A stretch of 63,496 nt of DNA from Granulicella sp. Lineage in GTDB: Bacteria; Acidobacteriota; Terriglobia; Terriglobales; Acidobacteriaceae. Below the pieces are notes generated by a model. The model saw nothing but the letters and a program-made list of their open reading frames with translations. It ran no database searches and was not told the DNA's origin. The stretch is taken from positions 31,648-95,143 of the forward strand of contig PKWU01000066.1 in NCBI GenBank assembly GCA_003132145.1, given 5' to 3'. Position numbers and translations under genes: made by a program. The stretch's first letter is position 1; each line of letters opens with the position of its first letter. Shown piece by piece: positions 17,549 through 25,881 of this stretch.

Positions 17549-18612
17549 CGGAGGCGCGCCTCCAGCTCGCGCACCACACCCGCCTCATTCTCGAACCGCG
17601 CCGTCAGCCCCGCCACGCACACCGGCCCCACCTCGCGCAGCCGCTCCATCATCGCGTCCGTCAACTTCACCGTGTCCTTCTCCGTGGTAATAAATCCCGT
17701 CGCCCCGCACTCCTTTGCCATCGCGACCATCCGTACCATATCCACCATCGCATACGCATGATGATCGCCAAACGCCACGATCTCCGCCAACTGGCAACCC
17801 GCATCCTTCAGCATCGCCCAGAATCCCTCCGGCCGCGCAATCGCGCAGAACGCCAACGGCCTCGCTCCCGCCCCGCCCTCCGTAAACCGCAGCTCCCGTC
17901 GCACGCTCCACACCGCCGAGCCCGCGCGCATCAGCCCGCGAACCCTCGCCTCCACCTGCTCCCGCTCCGCCTCGCGCAGCACCACCACATCCGCCCGCCG
18001 CAGCGCCCCCAGAGGCTCCCGCCGGTTCCCCGCCGGCAACAGCGCCTCCTCTAAATCCTCCTCCGTCACCAGCACCACATCCACAGCCCGCGCCAACCCC
18101 CAATGCTGAAACCCATCATCCAGCAGATGCACACCGCGTACAGGCGCAGCCGCACAGACCTCAACCTCTGTCTCGCTCACAAAATTCCAAACGTCCTCTG
18201 TGGCAAAGTCCTCCGCGCCCTTTCCAGCGAAGAAGCGATTTGTGCTAACCCAAACTGGCACTCCTGTCTTGCGAGCAATCAATGTCGGCTCATCTCCGTA
18301 GCGCGATGCAGCATCGTCGAGATCGGGTACCACCTGAGCAGCAAAGTCCTTCAAATTTGCATCGCTGCTGTCTCGTCCATATCCGCGGGTCAGGACGTCC
18401 ACGTGCCATCCACGCCCATTCAGCAACTCCGCCAGTGCAATCACCACCGGAGTCTTCCCCGCCCCGCCCGCAGACAGACTCCCCACGCTGATTACCGGCC
18501 ACTCCAACCGCCGAACCCGCAGCCATCCCAACCGCCGCAGCCAATCCCGCGCCATCAGCCCCACCGCATAGATCGGCACCAGCGGCCAGCCCCACCACCG
18601 CCGCGCCCTCAC
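17545..18612 (-). CDS. lpxK: Tetraacyldisaccharide 4'-kinase
   Basis: 355 residues. Phosphorylates the 4' position of the lipid A disaccharide at the inner membrane. It has the unusual Walker A of the family, SVGSLSAGGAGKTPVVIAL, the DVLTRGYGR motif, LLDDGFQHWGLAR with the catalytic Asp pair, and ITTEKDTVKL near the C-terminus. The N-terminus contains a membrane-associating hydrophobic stretch (WPLVPIYAVGLMARD). It sits between waaA and the GT9 gene with 4-bp ATGA overlaps on both sides, so the three genes are one translation-coupled operon. Confidence 0.95.
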   Translation of the reverse strand: MRARRWWGWPLVPIYAVGLMARDWLRRLGWLRVRRLEWPVISVGSLSAGGAGKTPVVIALAELLNGRGWHVDVLTRGYGRDSSDANLKDFAAQVVPDLDDAASRYGDEPTLIARKTGVPVWVSTNRFFAGKGAEDFATEDVWNFVSETEVEVCAAAPVRGVHLLDDGFQHWGLARAVDVVLVTEEDLEEALLPAGNRREPLGALRRADVVVLREAEREQVEARVRGLMRAGSAVWSVRRELRFTEGGAGARPLAFCAIARPEGFWAMLKDAGCQLAEIVAFGDHHAYAMVDMVRMVAMAKECGATGFITTEKDTVKLTDAMMERLREVGPVCVAGLTARFENEAGVVRELEARLR

Positions 18613-19970
18613 GGTCGCACCATCCCCACCAACGCCGCAACCGCCCGCCCCGTCGCTCCCTGCTGCTCCTCAAACACCCGCCGCCCGCGTTCTCCCATCG
18701 CCCGCGCCTTCTCGCCATCCGTCAGCAATTCGACCAACGCGGTCTCCAACTCATCCTTGTCCTGCACAATGCGAATCCCATCCTCCGCAATCATCTTCCC
18801 CACCACGTCGCGGAAGTTCTCGAACGATGCCCCCATCACCACCGGCACACCGAACTGCGCCGGCTCTAGAGGATTATGCCCGCCCCGCCGCACCAAACTT
18901 CCGCCAACAAACGCAACATCCGCCACCCCATACACCGCCGCCAAATCCCCAATCGTATTCAGCAGAATCACATCGAGTCGGCCCTCTTTGCCTGGCAGAA
19001 AATTCGGTGCCTTGTAACCGTAAGCAATCACCGCTTTCGACGCGGCATCTGCGAACGCATGGCTCCAATCGCTCGCCCTCAGATAACAAAACTCCAAAAC
19101 TACCGCTTCAACTAGACCAAATCGCTCCGGATGCCTAGGCGCTAACACGAGCAAAGCCTCCAAATTCTGACGGGGACTTTGCTCCCATGCTTGAATTAGA
19201 AAGTTCTCTTCGTCCTGGGAACCCTCATCATCCATCGGCTTGCTTGAGACTGTACTTCCCGCCACCACAATCGGCCGTCCCGCCGCCGCCTCTCGAATCA
19301 GCTCCGCCACGCGACTCGCCTTCGCCGCCCGCACGTCGTACTTCAAATTCCCAATCGCCCGCACCGCCTCCACGCGAGCCCCCATCGCCACCAGCCGCCG
19401 CGCGTCCTCCTCGCTCTGCGCCAAAAATAAATCCACCCGGCGCAGCACCCGCCCCCAAACCGCCCGCGCCCGCAATCCCAGCGCATAGCTTCTATCCGAG
19501 ACCCGGGCATTCACCACCGCCACCGGCACGCCCGCGCGCCCGCACTCCACCAGCATCCGCGGCCACAGCTCGCTCTCCATCAACACCAGCAGCTTCGGCT
19601 GCAAAGCCCGCAGAGTTGCCCGCACCGCCCACGCAAAATCCAGCGGATAATAAAATACCCTCTCCGCGCCAAACCGCTCCTTCGCCAGTGCCTGCCCCGT
19701 CGCCGTCGTCGTCGAGACCACCACCACCCAGCCATCCCCCAACTTCTCTTCCAGCTCGCGAACCAGCCGTGTGGCCGCCAGCACCTCGCCCACGCTCACC
19801 GCATGGACCCACACCACCTGCCGCCCCGCAACCGCCGCCCGCAGCTCCGCCCGAACGCGTCCCAGCCTCTGCCCCATCCCATCGCGATAGCGCACCATCC
19901 GCGCCAGCCACCACGGCGAGCACACCGCCAGCCCCACCACCAGCAGCAAGCTATACAGCGCCATCCCCAT
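18609..19970 (-). CDS. waaA: 3-deoxy-D-manno-octulosonic acid (Kdo) transferase
   Basis: 453 residues. Adds Kdo to lipid A precursor. Domain 1 begins with a membrane anchor (ALYSLLLVVGLAVCSPWWL), followed by WVHAVSVGEVLAATRLV, the VSTTTATG loop, and LMESELWPRML, all signature. Domain 2 carries FVGGSLVRRGGHNPLEPAQFG, the CMP-Kdo site. A less conserved stretch (SQDEENFLIQAWEQ) has lower G+C than its surroundings. First gene of the waaA-lpxK-GT9 operon. Confidence 0.95.
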   Translation of the reverse strand: MGMALYSLLLVVGLAVCSPWWLARMVRYRDGMGQRLGRVRAELRAAVAGRQVVWVHAVSVGEVLAATRLVRELEEKLGDGWVVVVSTTTATGQALAKERFGAERVFYYPLDFAWAVRATLRALQPKLLVLMESELWPRMLVECGRAGVPVAVVNARVSDRSYALGLRARAVWGRVLRRVDLFLAQSEEDARRLVAMGARVEAVRAIGNLKYDVRAAKASRVAELIREAAAGRPIVVAGSTVSSKPMDDEGSQDEENFLIQAWEQSPRQNLEALLVLAPRHPERFGLVEAVVLEFCYLRASDWSHAFADAASKAVIAYGYKAPNFLPGKEGRLDVILLNTIGDLAAVYGVADVAFVGGSLVRRGGHNPLEPAQFGVPVVMGASFENFRDVVGKMIAEDGIRIVQDKDELETALVELLTDGEKARAMGERGRRVFEEQQGATGRAVAALVGMVRP

Positions 19971-20040
19971 CGTCTCTACACTCTCTCCCGCAACCGTCCA
20001 GCTTTACCGCCGCATCCGTGATGATGATAATCAACCCAGC

Positions 20041-20736
20041 ATGAGCGCGCATTACAACCCACGCCGGTCGCACATCGCAGCGTTGCTCCCCATCATAGCC
20101 GCAGCCTTCCTCTGCCTCACCGTTCGCGCTGCCGATCACAAATCGGCGCCACCCGCCAAGTCCGCCGCCACCTACCCTGCAAACGACACTCACCCAGACG
20201 AGCACCTCACTATCGCCGCCGACCCCTGCGACGACCCCAAGCTCTGCGCCTTCTTCCGCCTGCCTTACATCCAGCACGGACTTCTTCCCATCCGCGTCAT
20301 CCTCACCAACGACGGCGACCGCGCCCTCCAACTCGACGACGCCCGCTTCCAGTTCATCACCGCAGCCAACGACACCCTCCCCGCCGCCACCGAAGACGAG
20401 ATCAACCGACGCATCTTCACCCTGCACAGCACCCAGCCCATCCGCATCCCGCTCATCCCCATCCCCATCAAGCGCACCCCCATCGACAAGAAGATCACCC
20501 AGGATGACGACGACTTCGGCTTCCAGGGCACCATCGTCAACGCCCACTCCACCCTCGCCGGCTACCTCTTCTACGACATCAAGGGCGTCGACGACCCCGC
20601 TCTCCTCCACGCCCAGCTCTACGTCAAAATGATCCACACCCTCGATGGCAAACAGGAACTCTTCGCCTTCACCATCCCCTTCGACAAGTGGCTAGCCGCC
20701 AACCCCAACGCCCCCTCCAACCACCCCCGCCGGTAA
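20041..20736 (+). CDS. Hypothetical exported protein
   Basis: 231 residues. The N-terminal HIAALLPIIAAAFLCLTVRAAD is a signal peptide (two halves: basic start, hydrophobic core, ARA-type site). The mature part contains DPCDDPKLCAFFRLPYIQHG and GLLPIRVILTNDGDRALQL, suggesting an immunoglobulin-like or beta-sandwich domain. No family recognised. Divergent from waaA. A heptamer array starts four bases after the stop. Confidence 0.75.
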   Translation: MSAHYNPRRSHIAALLPIIAAAFLCLTVRAADHKSAPPAKSAATYPANDTHPDEHLTIAADPCDDPKLCAFFRLPYIQHGLLPIRVILTNDGDRALQLDDARFQFITAANDTLPAATEDEINRRIFTLHSTQPIRIPLIPIPIKRTPIDKKITQDDDDFGFQGTIVNAHSTLAGYLFYDIKGVDDPALLHAQLYVKMIHTLDGKQELFAFTIPFDKWLAANPNAPSNHPRR

Positions 20737-20741
20737 TGCAG

Positions 20742-20776
20742 TTGCAGGTTGTCGATTGCAGGTTGTTAGTTGTTGT
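20742..20776. repeat. Heptamer array after the exported-protein stop codon
   Basis: Units TTGCAGG, TTGTCGA, TTGCAGG, TTGTTAG, TTGTTGT. Starts 5 bp after the TAA at 20734-20736. Confidence 0.8.
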
Positions 20777-20813
20777 TTGATGGTAGATGATGGCAACTGA
20801 TCGCGCGGTCTTC

Positions 20814-20848
20814 AACTGACAACCTGCAACGGACAACTGTCAACTCAT
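20814..20848. repeat. Heptamer array before the four-helix-bundle gene
   Basis: Units AACTGAC, AACCTGC, AACGGAC, AACTGTC, AACTCAT. It ends 12 bp before the GTG start, leaving room for a GGAG ribosome-binding site. Confidence 0.75.
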
Positions 20849-20860
20849 TCGGAGAACACA

Positions 20861-21256
20861 GTGGCAAAAACTTTTCGCGAACTGGATGTTTGGAACAAGG
20901 CCATCGACCTCACAGCTCTCATCTACGAATCGGCCGCAGGCTTTCCAAAACAAGAGATATACGGCTTGAGTTCGCAGATGCGTCGCGCCGCTGTCTCCAT
21001 CCCAAGCAACATCGCCGAAGGCTCAGCTCGCGGAACCAGACGAGACTTCCGCCAGTTCGTCAAGCAAGCCGAGGGCAGCAACTGTGAGTTGCAAACTCAA
21101 TTGCTCATCGCCAAACGCCTTGGCTTTGGGGATGCCGCAAAGCTCACTACAGCCGAAGCTCTCTCCCTCGAAATCGGCAAGATGCTCGGCGGACTCTCCG
21201 CCTATCTCGCCCGCGAGATCGAAGCAAAACACACTATCCTACCTCATGCCGACTGA
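20861..21256 (+). CDS. Four-helix-bundle protein (23S rRNA intervening-sequence family)
   Basis: 131 residues. FRELDVWNKAIDLTALIY, SSQMRRAAVSIPSNIAEGSARG and FRQFVKQAEGSNCELQTQLLIA match the family first found in intervening sequences of 23S rRNA genes, now seen as free-standing or repeat-associated genes. The start is GTG at 20861 with GGAG eight bases upstream. The gene is bracketed by heptamer arrays on both sides, in line with this family's habit of lying in mobile or repeat-rich DNA. Molecular function is unknown. Confidence 0.9.
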   Translation: MAKTFRELDVWNKAIDLTALIYESAAGFPKQEIYGLSSQMRRAAVSIPSNIAEGSARGTRRDFRQFVKQAEGSNCELQTQLLIAKRLGFGDAAKLTTAEALSLEIGKMLGGLSAYLAREIEAKHTILPHAD

Positions 21257-21270
21257 GAACACATGCCCTC

Positions 21271-21304
21271 AACTGACAACCTGCAACCTGCAACCTGCAA
21301 CTCA
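21271..21304. repeat. Heptamer array abutting the GNAT start codon
   Basis: Units AACTGAC, three AACCTGC, then AACTCA directly followed by ATG at 21305. No Shine-Dalgarno sequence is visible between array and start. Confidence 0.85.
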
Positions 21305-21820
21305 ATGCGCATCCGTCCCGCAGTCCCCGCCGACATCCCCGAAATCCTCGCCTTCATCCGCGAGCTGGCCGAGTACGAACGCGAACCCGCTTCCGCCATC
21401 GCCACACCCGCCGACCTCCTGCGCGACGGCTTCGGTCCCACCCCGCGCTTCCACTGCCTCATCGCCGAGTTGTCTTCAACCGACAACCAGCAACCAGCAA
21501 CCGACAACCTTCCCACTCCCGCCGGATTCGCTCTCTACTTCCACAACTACTCCACCTGGCGCGGCAACGCGGGCATCTTTCTGGAAGACCTCTTCGTTCG
21601 CCCCGTCTTCCGTGGCCGCGGCATCGGCAAGGCCCTCATCGCCGCCGTCGCCGCCATCGCCGTCGCCGAGGGCTGCTCCCGATTCGAGTGGGCCGTCCTC
21701 GACTGGAACACTCCCGCCATCGACTTCTACAACTCCCTCGGCGCCATCCCCTTATCCGAGTGGACCACCATGCGCCTCACCGGCGAGCCCCTCGCCAACC
21801 TCGCCGCACTCTCCAAATAG
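21305..21820 (+). CDS. GNAT-family N-acetyltransferase with repeat-derived insert
   Basis: 171 residues. MRIRPAVPADIPEILAFIREL is the first strand-helix; GIFLEDLFVRPVFRGRGIGKALI contains the acetyl-CoA-binding R-G-x-G-I-G loop; RFEWAVLDWNTPAIDFYNSLGA is the C-terminal part. This pattern is close to diamine acetyltransferase-like GNATs. The start at 21305 matches the family; the reading frame extends upstream only through heptamer repeats. Residues ~57-69 (STDNQQPATDN) are encoded by another heptamer array at 21477-21511, placed in a loop between strands. Substrate unknown. Confidence 0.85.
   Translation: MRIRPAVPADIPEILAFIRELAEYEREPASAIATPADLLRDGFGPTPRFHCLIAELSSTDNQQPATDNLPTPAGFALYFHNYSTWRGNAGIFLEDLFVRPVFRGRGIGKALIAAVAAIAVAEGCSRFEWAVLDWNTPAIDFYNSLGAIPLSEWTTMRLTGEPLANLAALSK
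21477..21511. repeat. Heptamer array inside the GNAT gene
   Basis: Units CAACCGA, two CAACCAG, CAACCGA, CAACCTT: 35 bp translated in frame. The reading frame is kept. Confidence 0.8.
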
Positions 21821-21844
21821 CAGCCCTTCCCCTATCCTGTAAGC

Positions 21845-23278
21845 ATGAAGAAGATCAAAGTCATCGGCGGAGGCCTGGCCGGCCCGGAAGCCGCACTGCA
21901 AGCCGCCGCCCTCGGCTGCGAAGTTGACCTCTACGAGATGCGCCCCACCCGTTCCACCGAGGCCCACCAGACCGCCGACTTCGCCGAACTCGTCTGCTCC
22001 AACTCCCTCAAGTCCGAGTCGGAGAACACCGCCCCGTGGCTCCTCAAGCAAGAGATGCGCCGAGCCGGATCGTTCCTCCTCGTTGACGCCGACGCCTCCG
22101 CCGTTCCCGCCGGCCACGCCCTCGCCGTCGACCGCATCGAGTTCTCCCGCCGCGTCGCCGCCCGCATCAGTGCCGAGCCGCGCATCACTATCCACCGCGA
22201 AGAGGTCACCGCGCTCAATCCCGACGATTCCGAGACGCTGACCATCCTCGCCACCGGCCCGCTCACCTCGCCCGCGCTCGCCGCCGAACTCCAGCGTCTC
22301 ACCGGCTCCAACCACCTCGCCTTCTACGACTCCATCTCGCCCATCGTCGACGCCACCACAATCGACATGGACCGCGTCTTCTTCGCCGCCCGCTACGACA
22401 AAGGCACCGCCGACTACATCAACTGCCCCTTCACCAAAGAGGAGTACGACCGATTCCTCGACGCCCTCACCACCGCCGAGTCCGTCCCCGTAAAGCCTTG
22501 GGAAGCGGGTGCTCTCTCTTTGTTGTCATCCCCCACTTTGTTGTCATCCCGCAGCAAAGTGGAGGGATCTGCTTCTCTCCCGCCCACCGCGCCCACTCCC
22601 GTCCACTACTTCGAGGGCTGCCTCCCCATCGAAGAGACGGCCCGCCGTGGCCGCGACACTCTCCGCTTCGGTCCCATGAAGCCCGTCGGCCTCACCGATC
22701 CCAAGACCGGCCGCTGGCCCTACGCCGTCGTCCAGCTCCGCCAGGAGAATCTCCGCGCCGACAGCTACAACCTCGTCGGCTTCCAGAACCACCTCAAGTT
22801 CGGCGAACAGGCGCGCGTCCTTCGCCTCATCCCCGGCCTGGAGAACGCCGCCTTCCTGCGCTACGGCCAGATCCACCGCAACACCTACATCGACGCGCCC
22901 AACCTCCTCACCGAAACCCTCCAGCTCCGCGCCCACCCCTCGATCTTGATTGCCGGACAACTAAGCGGAGTAGAAGGCTACACCGAGTCGATCGCCAGCG
23001 GTCTGCTCGCCGGACGCTACGCCGCAGCCCTTGCCCACGGCACCCAGCCCACCCCCGCCCCACGCGCCTCGGCCAACGGCAGCCTCTCCTTTTACATCAC
23101 CCACGCGCTCAATCCCGAAAAAAACAAGCGCTTCCAACCCGCCAACATCACCTTCGACCTGCTGCCTCCACTGGAAGAAGACCTACGCCGCCGCATACGA
23201 GACAAAAAAGAACGCCACCGCATCCAGTGCGATCGCGCCCTCGCCGCCTGGGACGCATGGCTGAATCCACCCGCATAA
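21845..23278 (+). CDS. trmFO: tRNA (uracil-54-C5)-methyltransferase, folate/FAD-dependent
   Basis: 477 residues. Methylates U54 in the T-loop of tRNA using methylenetetrahydrofolate and FAD. KVIGGGLAGPEAALQAA is the FAD Rossmann loop; ELVCSNSLKSES contains the conserved Cys region; YFEGCLPIEE contains the second catalytic Cys; FQNHLKFGEQARVLRLIPGL and GQLSGVEGYTESIASG are strongly conserved. Between PWEAG (about residue 220) and VHYFEGC about 28 residues (ALSLLSSPTLLSSRSKVEG and flanks) are encoded by a dispersed repeat and look like a foreign insert close to a catalytic Cys. Confidence 0.95.
   Translation: MKKIKVIGGGLAGPEAALQAAALGCEVDLYEMRPTRSTEAHQTADFAELVCSNSLKSESENTAPWLLKQEMRRAGSFLLVDADASAVPAGHALAVDRIEFSRRVAARISAEPRITIHREEVTALNPDDSETLTILATGPLTSPALAAELQRLTGSNHLAFYDSISPIVDATTIDMDRVFFAARYDKGTADYINCPFTKEEYDRFLDALTTAESVPVKPWEAGALSLLSSPTLLSSRSKVEGSASLPPTAPTPVHYFEGCLPIEETARRGRDTLRFGPMKPVGLTDPKTGRWPYAVVQLRQENLRADSYNLVGFQNHLKFGEQARVLRLIPGLENAAFLRYGQIHRNTYIDAPNLLTETLQLRAHPSILIAGQLSGVEGYTESIASGLLAGRYAAALAHGTQPTPAPRASANGSLSFYITHALNPEKNKRFQPANITFDLLPPLEEDLRRRIRDKKERHRIQCDRALAAWDAWLNPPA
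22519..22577. repeat. GTCAT-type palindromic repeat inside trmFO
   Basis: Two TTGTTGTCATCCC segments and a perfect inverted repeat CCACTTTG (22533-22540) / CAAAGTGG (22555-22562), followed by GAGGGATCTGCTTCT. It is read through in frame. Confidence 0.85.
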
Positions 23279-23327
23279 TTCCACTGTTCAAATCAATTCC
23301 ACTGCTGTACTCTCATCGCACCCACTT

Positions 23328-24416
23328 ATGCGACCACTCAGCGCAACCGAATGCATCTCTCCCGCCATGGGACGAACCCGCGATCTCATGGGCCGTCCAT
23401 TCCGCATGGGCACCTTTCTCAAGATCGCCGCCGTCGCCTTCTTCGCCGAGATGGGCGGAGGCCTCAATCTCAACTACCGCAGCGGTAGCTCCAATGTTCT
23501 GCACCAACTTCCTCCCGCCTTTCTCGCGTTCCTTGTGGCGTTCATGGTGGCGCTTGTCTTCGTATCCCTGATCATCGGCCTCATCCTCTTCTACATCGGC
23601 TCCCGCCTGCAGCTCGTCCTGCTGGAACTGGTCGCGACCCGCTTCACCTTCGTCGGCCCACTCTGGCGCAAGTACGGCAGCCGCACCTGGAGATGGATCG
23701 GCCTCAGGCTCCTCTTGCTTCTGTGCTTCCTGATCGTGCTCCTGCCCTTCATCGTCGCGGCCGTACTCTACTTCTTCCATCACGCTCACGGGGCGGGCGC
23801 ACTTGGCGTTGCCGGTCTCTTCTCCGGCCTGCACATCGCCCAGATTCTTCTCTTCATCGCCGCCCTCCTGCTCGTTCTGCTGATCGTGAGCGCCATCTAT
23901 ATGCTGGTGCACGACCTCGCCCTGCCCTTTCTCGCGCTGGAAGACCTCAGCATCTCGCAATCGCTCGCTCGCCTGCGCGCGATTCTCGCCGCGGAACCCG
24001 GCCAGGTCATCCTCTACCTCTTCCTTCGCCTGGTCCTCGGCATCGTCTTCGGCATCGCCGCCGAGATCGCCGTGGTTCTGGTTCTTCTCATCTCGCTGAT
24101 CCCTCCAGGGATCATCGGAGTCATACTCTGGCTCTCCCTGCACCATGCCGGGACCGCCGGAACCGTATTGCTAATCGCCTGCGCCATCTTCGGCGGACTG
24201 GTCTTTCTCTGCTGGGCGGTCTGCGTCGTCATCGGCTTCATGGGAACGCTCCTCACCTTCTTCCAGGCCTACGCACTCTACTTCCTCGGTGGCCGCTACC
24301 CGCTGCTCGGAGACCTGCTCGACCGCTCCACCCCGCCGCCGGAGTTCGCTTACACCCCAGGCTTCCCGCCAACTCCACCGCGGTACCCATCTCCCGCCGC
24401 TCTCACCGACCTCTAA
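23328..24416 (+). CDS. Multipass membrane protein of unknown function
   Basis: 362 residues with about six long hydrophobic helices (FLAFLVAFMVALVFVSLIIG, LLLLLCFLIVLLPFIVAAVL, LLFIAALLLVLLIVSAIYML, LVLGIVFGIAAEIAVVLVLL, LLIACAIFGGLVFLCWAVCV and a final one). The N-terminus CISPAMGRTRDLMGRPFRMGTFLKIA resembles that of DUF4013/DUF7544-type proteins, in which a short cytosolic sequence precedes the helices. The C-terminus is Pro-rich (RSTPPPEFAYTPGFPPTPPR). Function not known. It begins 49 bp after trmFO. Confidence 0.75.
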   Translation: MRPLSATECISPAMGRTRDLMGRPFRMGTFLKIAAVAFFAEMGGGLNLNYRSGSSNVLHQLPPAFLAFLVAFMVALVFVSLIIGLILFYIGSRLQLVLLELVATRFTFVGPLWRKYGSRTWRWIGLRLLLLLCFLIVLLPFIVAAVLYFFHHAHGAGALGVAGLFSGLHIAQILLFIAALLLVLLIVSAIYMLVHDLALPFLALEDLSISQSLARLRAILAAEPGQVILYLFLRLVLGIVFGIAAEIAVVLVLLISLIPPGIIGVILWLSLHHAGTAGTVLLIACAIFGGLVFLCWAVCVVIGFMGTLLTFFQAYALYFLGGRYPLLGDLLDRSTPPPEFAYTPGFPPTPPRYPSPAALTDL

Positions 24417-24575
24417 CCTAAGAACTATTTTTCAATTCTCTAACCTCGGAAAAAGGGGATAGGTAACGGTCGGTATTAATCCAACCTACCCAAAATTCAC
24501 TAGCCAAAGGCCTTCTTACGGCGCACCCACCCTTCTGAAGCCTGAGCTTCCAAGAGACCTGCGCAGCGGGCCTGT

Positions 24576-25757
24576 CTATGGCTGGTTGTAGTAGCCCGTG
24601 CTGGTGTGCGCGGTCAATCCCGGCTTGTCGATCTGCACCTTCAAGTCGTGATACTCGTTGGGTTGACCCGCTCGGGGAGCATCGAACGATAGCGTGTAGA
24701 AAGCGGTGGCATCCTGCACGCAAGTGTCAATCTGGGATTTCAGGCCGTTGTCAAGACCCAGGGCGCGCCCGCCGTTATGCAGCGCCAGCACCTTCACGGA
24801 CAGGTCCGCTCCTTTCGCTTGCGAGAATTGCTTTACCTCTTTCAAATAGGAAAGGTAGTCGAGCGGATTGGTATCGTCGGAGGTCTCAACGAACGTCGCG
24901 GACCCTCCACTGGTGGGCTTCTTATTGCTATCCGGATTGCCCCCCCCCCCGGCAAACTGCACATGGAATTGCCCAATCCCAACGCTGTAGACATTGACGC
25001 GGGCCTCGCGCAGGTCTGTCGAAAGCTCGACAATCGACTTGAAGAATTGCTTCATCGTATCGGTCGTCACTTGAAAGTGCGGACTGTTCAGCAGCGGCCA
25101 TCCAGGCCCGATCCACAGCAGCAGCTTCCTGCCTGGCCTCTTTTTTTCATAGGCTGCAACGCTGCTGATCGCGTGGATGGATTCGTTGTATTTCTCAATG
25201 TCGCCGTTGGCCCCCGTCGCATTCGTATTGATGGCCAGCGAGGTCGCCATCTTACCGACTGCCGCGGCCAGCTCATTGCCGTCGGTGGAAGGTGGGCGCA
25301 GGGCCTGCAAGCCGGCATCCCGAAGCAGAAAAATCGATACCGGCTGGGCGAGATGTCCGCCGTTCTCCTGGAGAAACCCCTCGACCTCACGCCGCTCGTC
25401 CGTCAGGGTCTTGAAATCATCGTTAACGTAATCGAACAGCAGAATAACTTCCGTCGGCTGGTCAGGCTTGGCATTCGTCCCGCCGAAAGCTTGAAACGAA
25501 ACCGTTTCCAGTGGACTGTTGTTATCCAGCAGCTTAAAGTCCTTGGATTCGAGATCTGTAACCGGCTTGCCCGCTTTGTCAGTTACCACAACATCCAGCC
25601 GGATACGGCCCTCGGGAACTGCTGAGTCAGCCGGCTTGGGCGCGGGATTGGCCGCCTGAGCCGAACTCGCAGGCGCGGCGGTCTGCTGCCCCCATGCAAG
25701 AACCGGCAGACAAAGTAAAAAGGACAAAACAACACGAAACGACCTGCTCATGACCAT
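24576..25757 (-). CDS. VWFA-related acidobacterial domain protein with G11 tract
   Basis: 393 residues. Signal peptide (VVLSFLLCLPVLAWGQ), Pro/Ala-rich linker, then IRLDVVVTDKAGKPVTDLESKDF, the start of the VWFA-related domain abundant in Acidobacteriota. The metal-site DxSxS motif is not intact (LLFDYVNDDF), so MIDAS metal binding is doubtful. The protein ends with the usual TLSFDAPRAGQPNEYHDLKV and GYYNQP. Codons for residues ~269-272 form a run of 11 G (plus-strand C at 24940-24950) encoding the GGGG in QFAGGGGN. Function unknown; probably exported. Confidence 0.85.
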   Translation of the reverse strand: MVMSRSFRVVLSFLLCLPVLAWGQQTAAPASSAQAANPAPKPADSAVPEGRIRLDVVVTDKAGKPVTDLESKDFKLLDNNSPLETVSFQAFGGTNAKPDQPTEVILLFDYVNDDFKTLTDERREVEGFLQENGGHLAQPVSIFLLRDAGLQALRPPSTDGNELAAAVGKMATSLAINTNATGANGDIEKYNESIHAISSVAAYEKKRPGRKLLLWIGPGWPLLNSPHFQVTTDTMKQFFKSIVELSTDLREARVNVYSVGIGQFHVQFAGGGGNPDSNKKPTSGGSATFVETSDDTNPLDYLSYLKEVKQFSQAKGADLSVKVLALHNGGRALGLDNGLKSQIDTCVQDATAFYTLSFDAPRAGQPNEYHDLKVQIDKPGLTAHTSTGYYNQP

Positions 25758-25881
25758 CGCCTTCCGAATCTTCTTGAAGATTCTGTCAGGCGAAAGTATA
25801 GCACCGTGAGATCAACCAAGACAGTCATCCATGCGGTAAGTCACGATCGTTCTTAAACCGGGGAATAGCTCCAGCCCGGCG

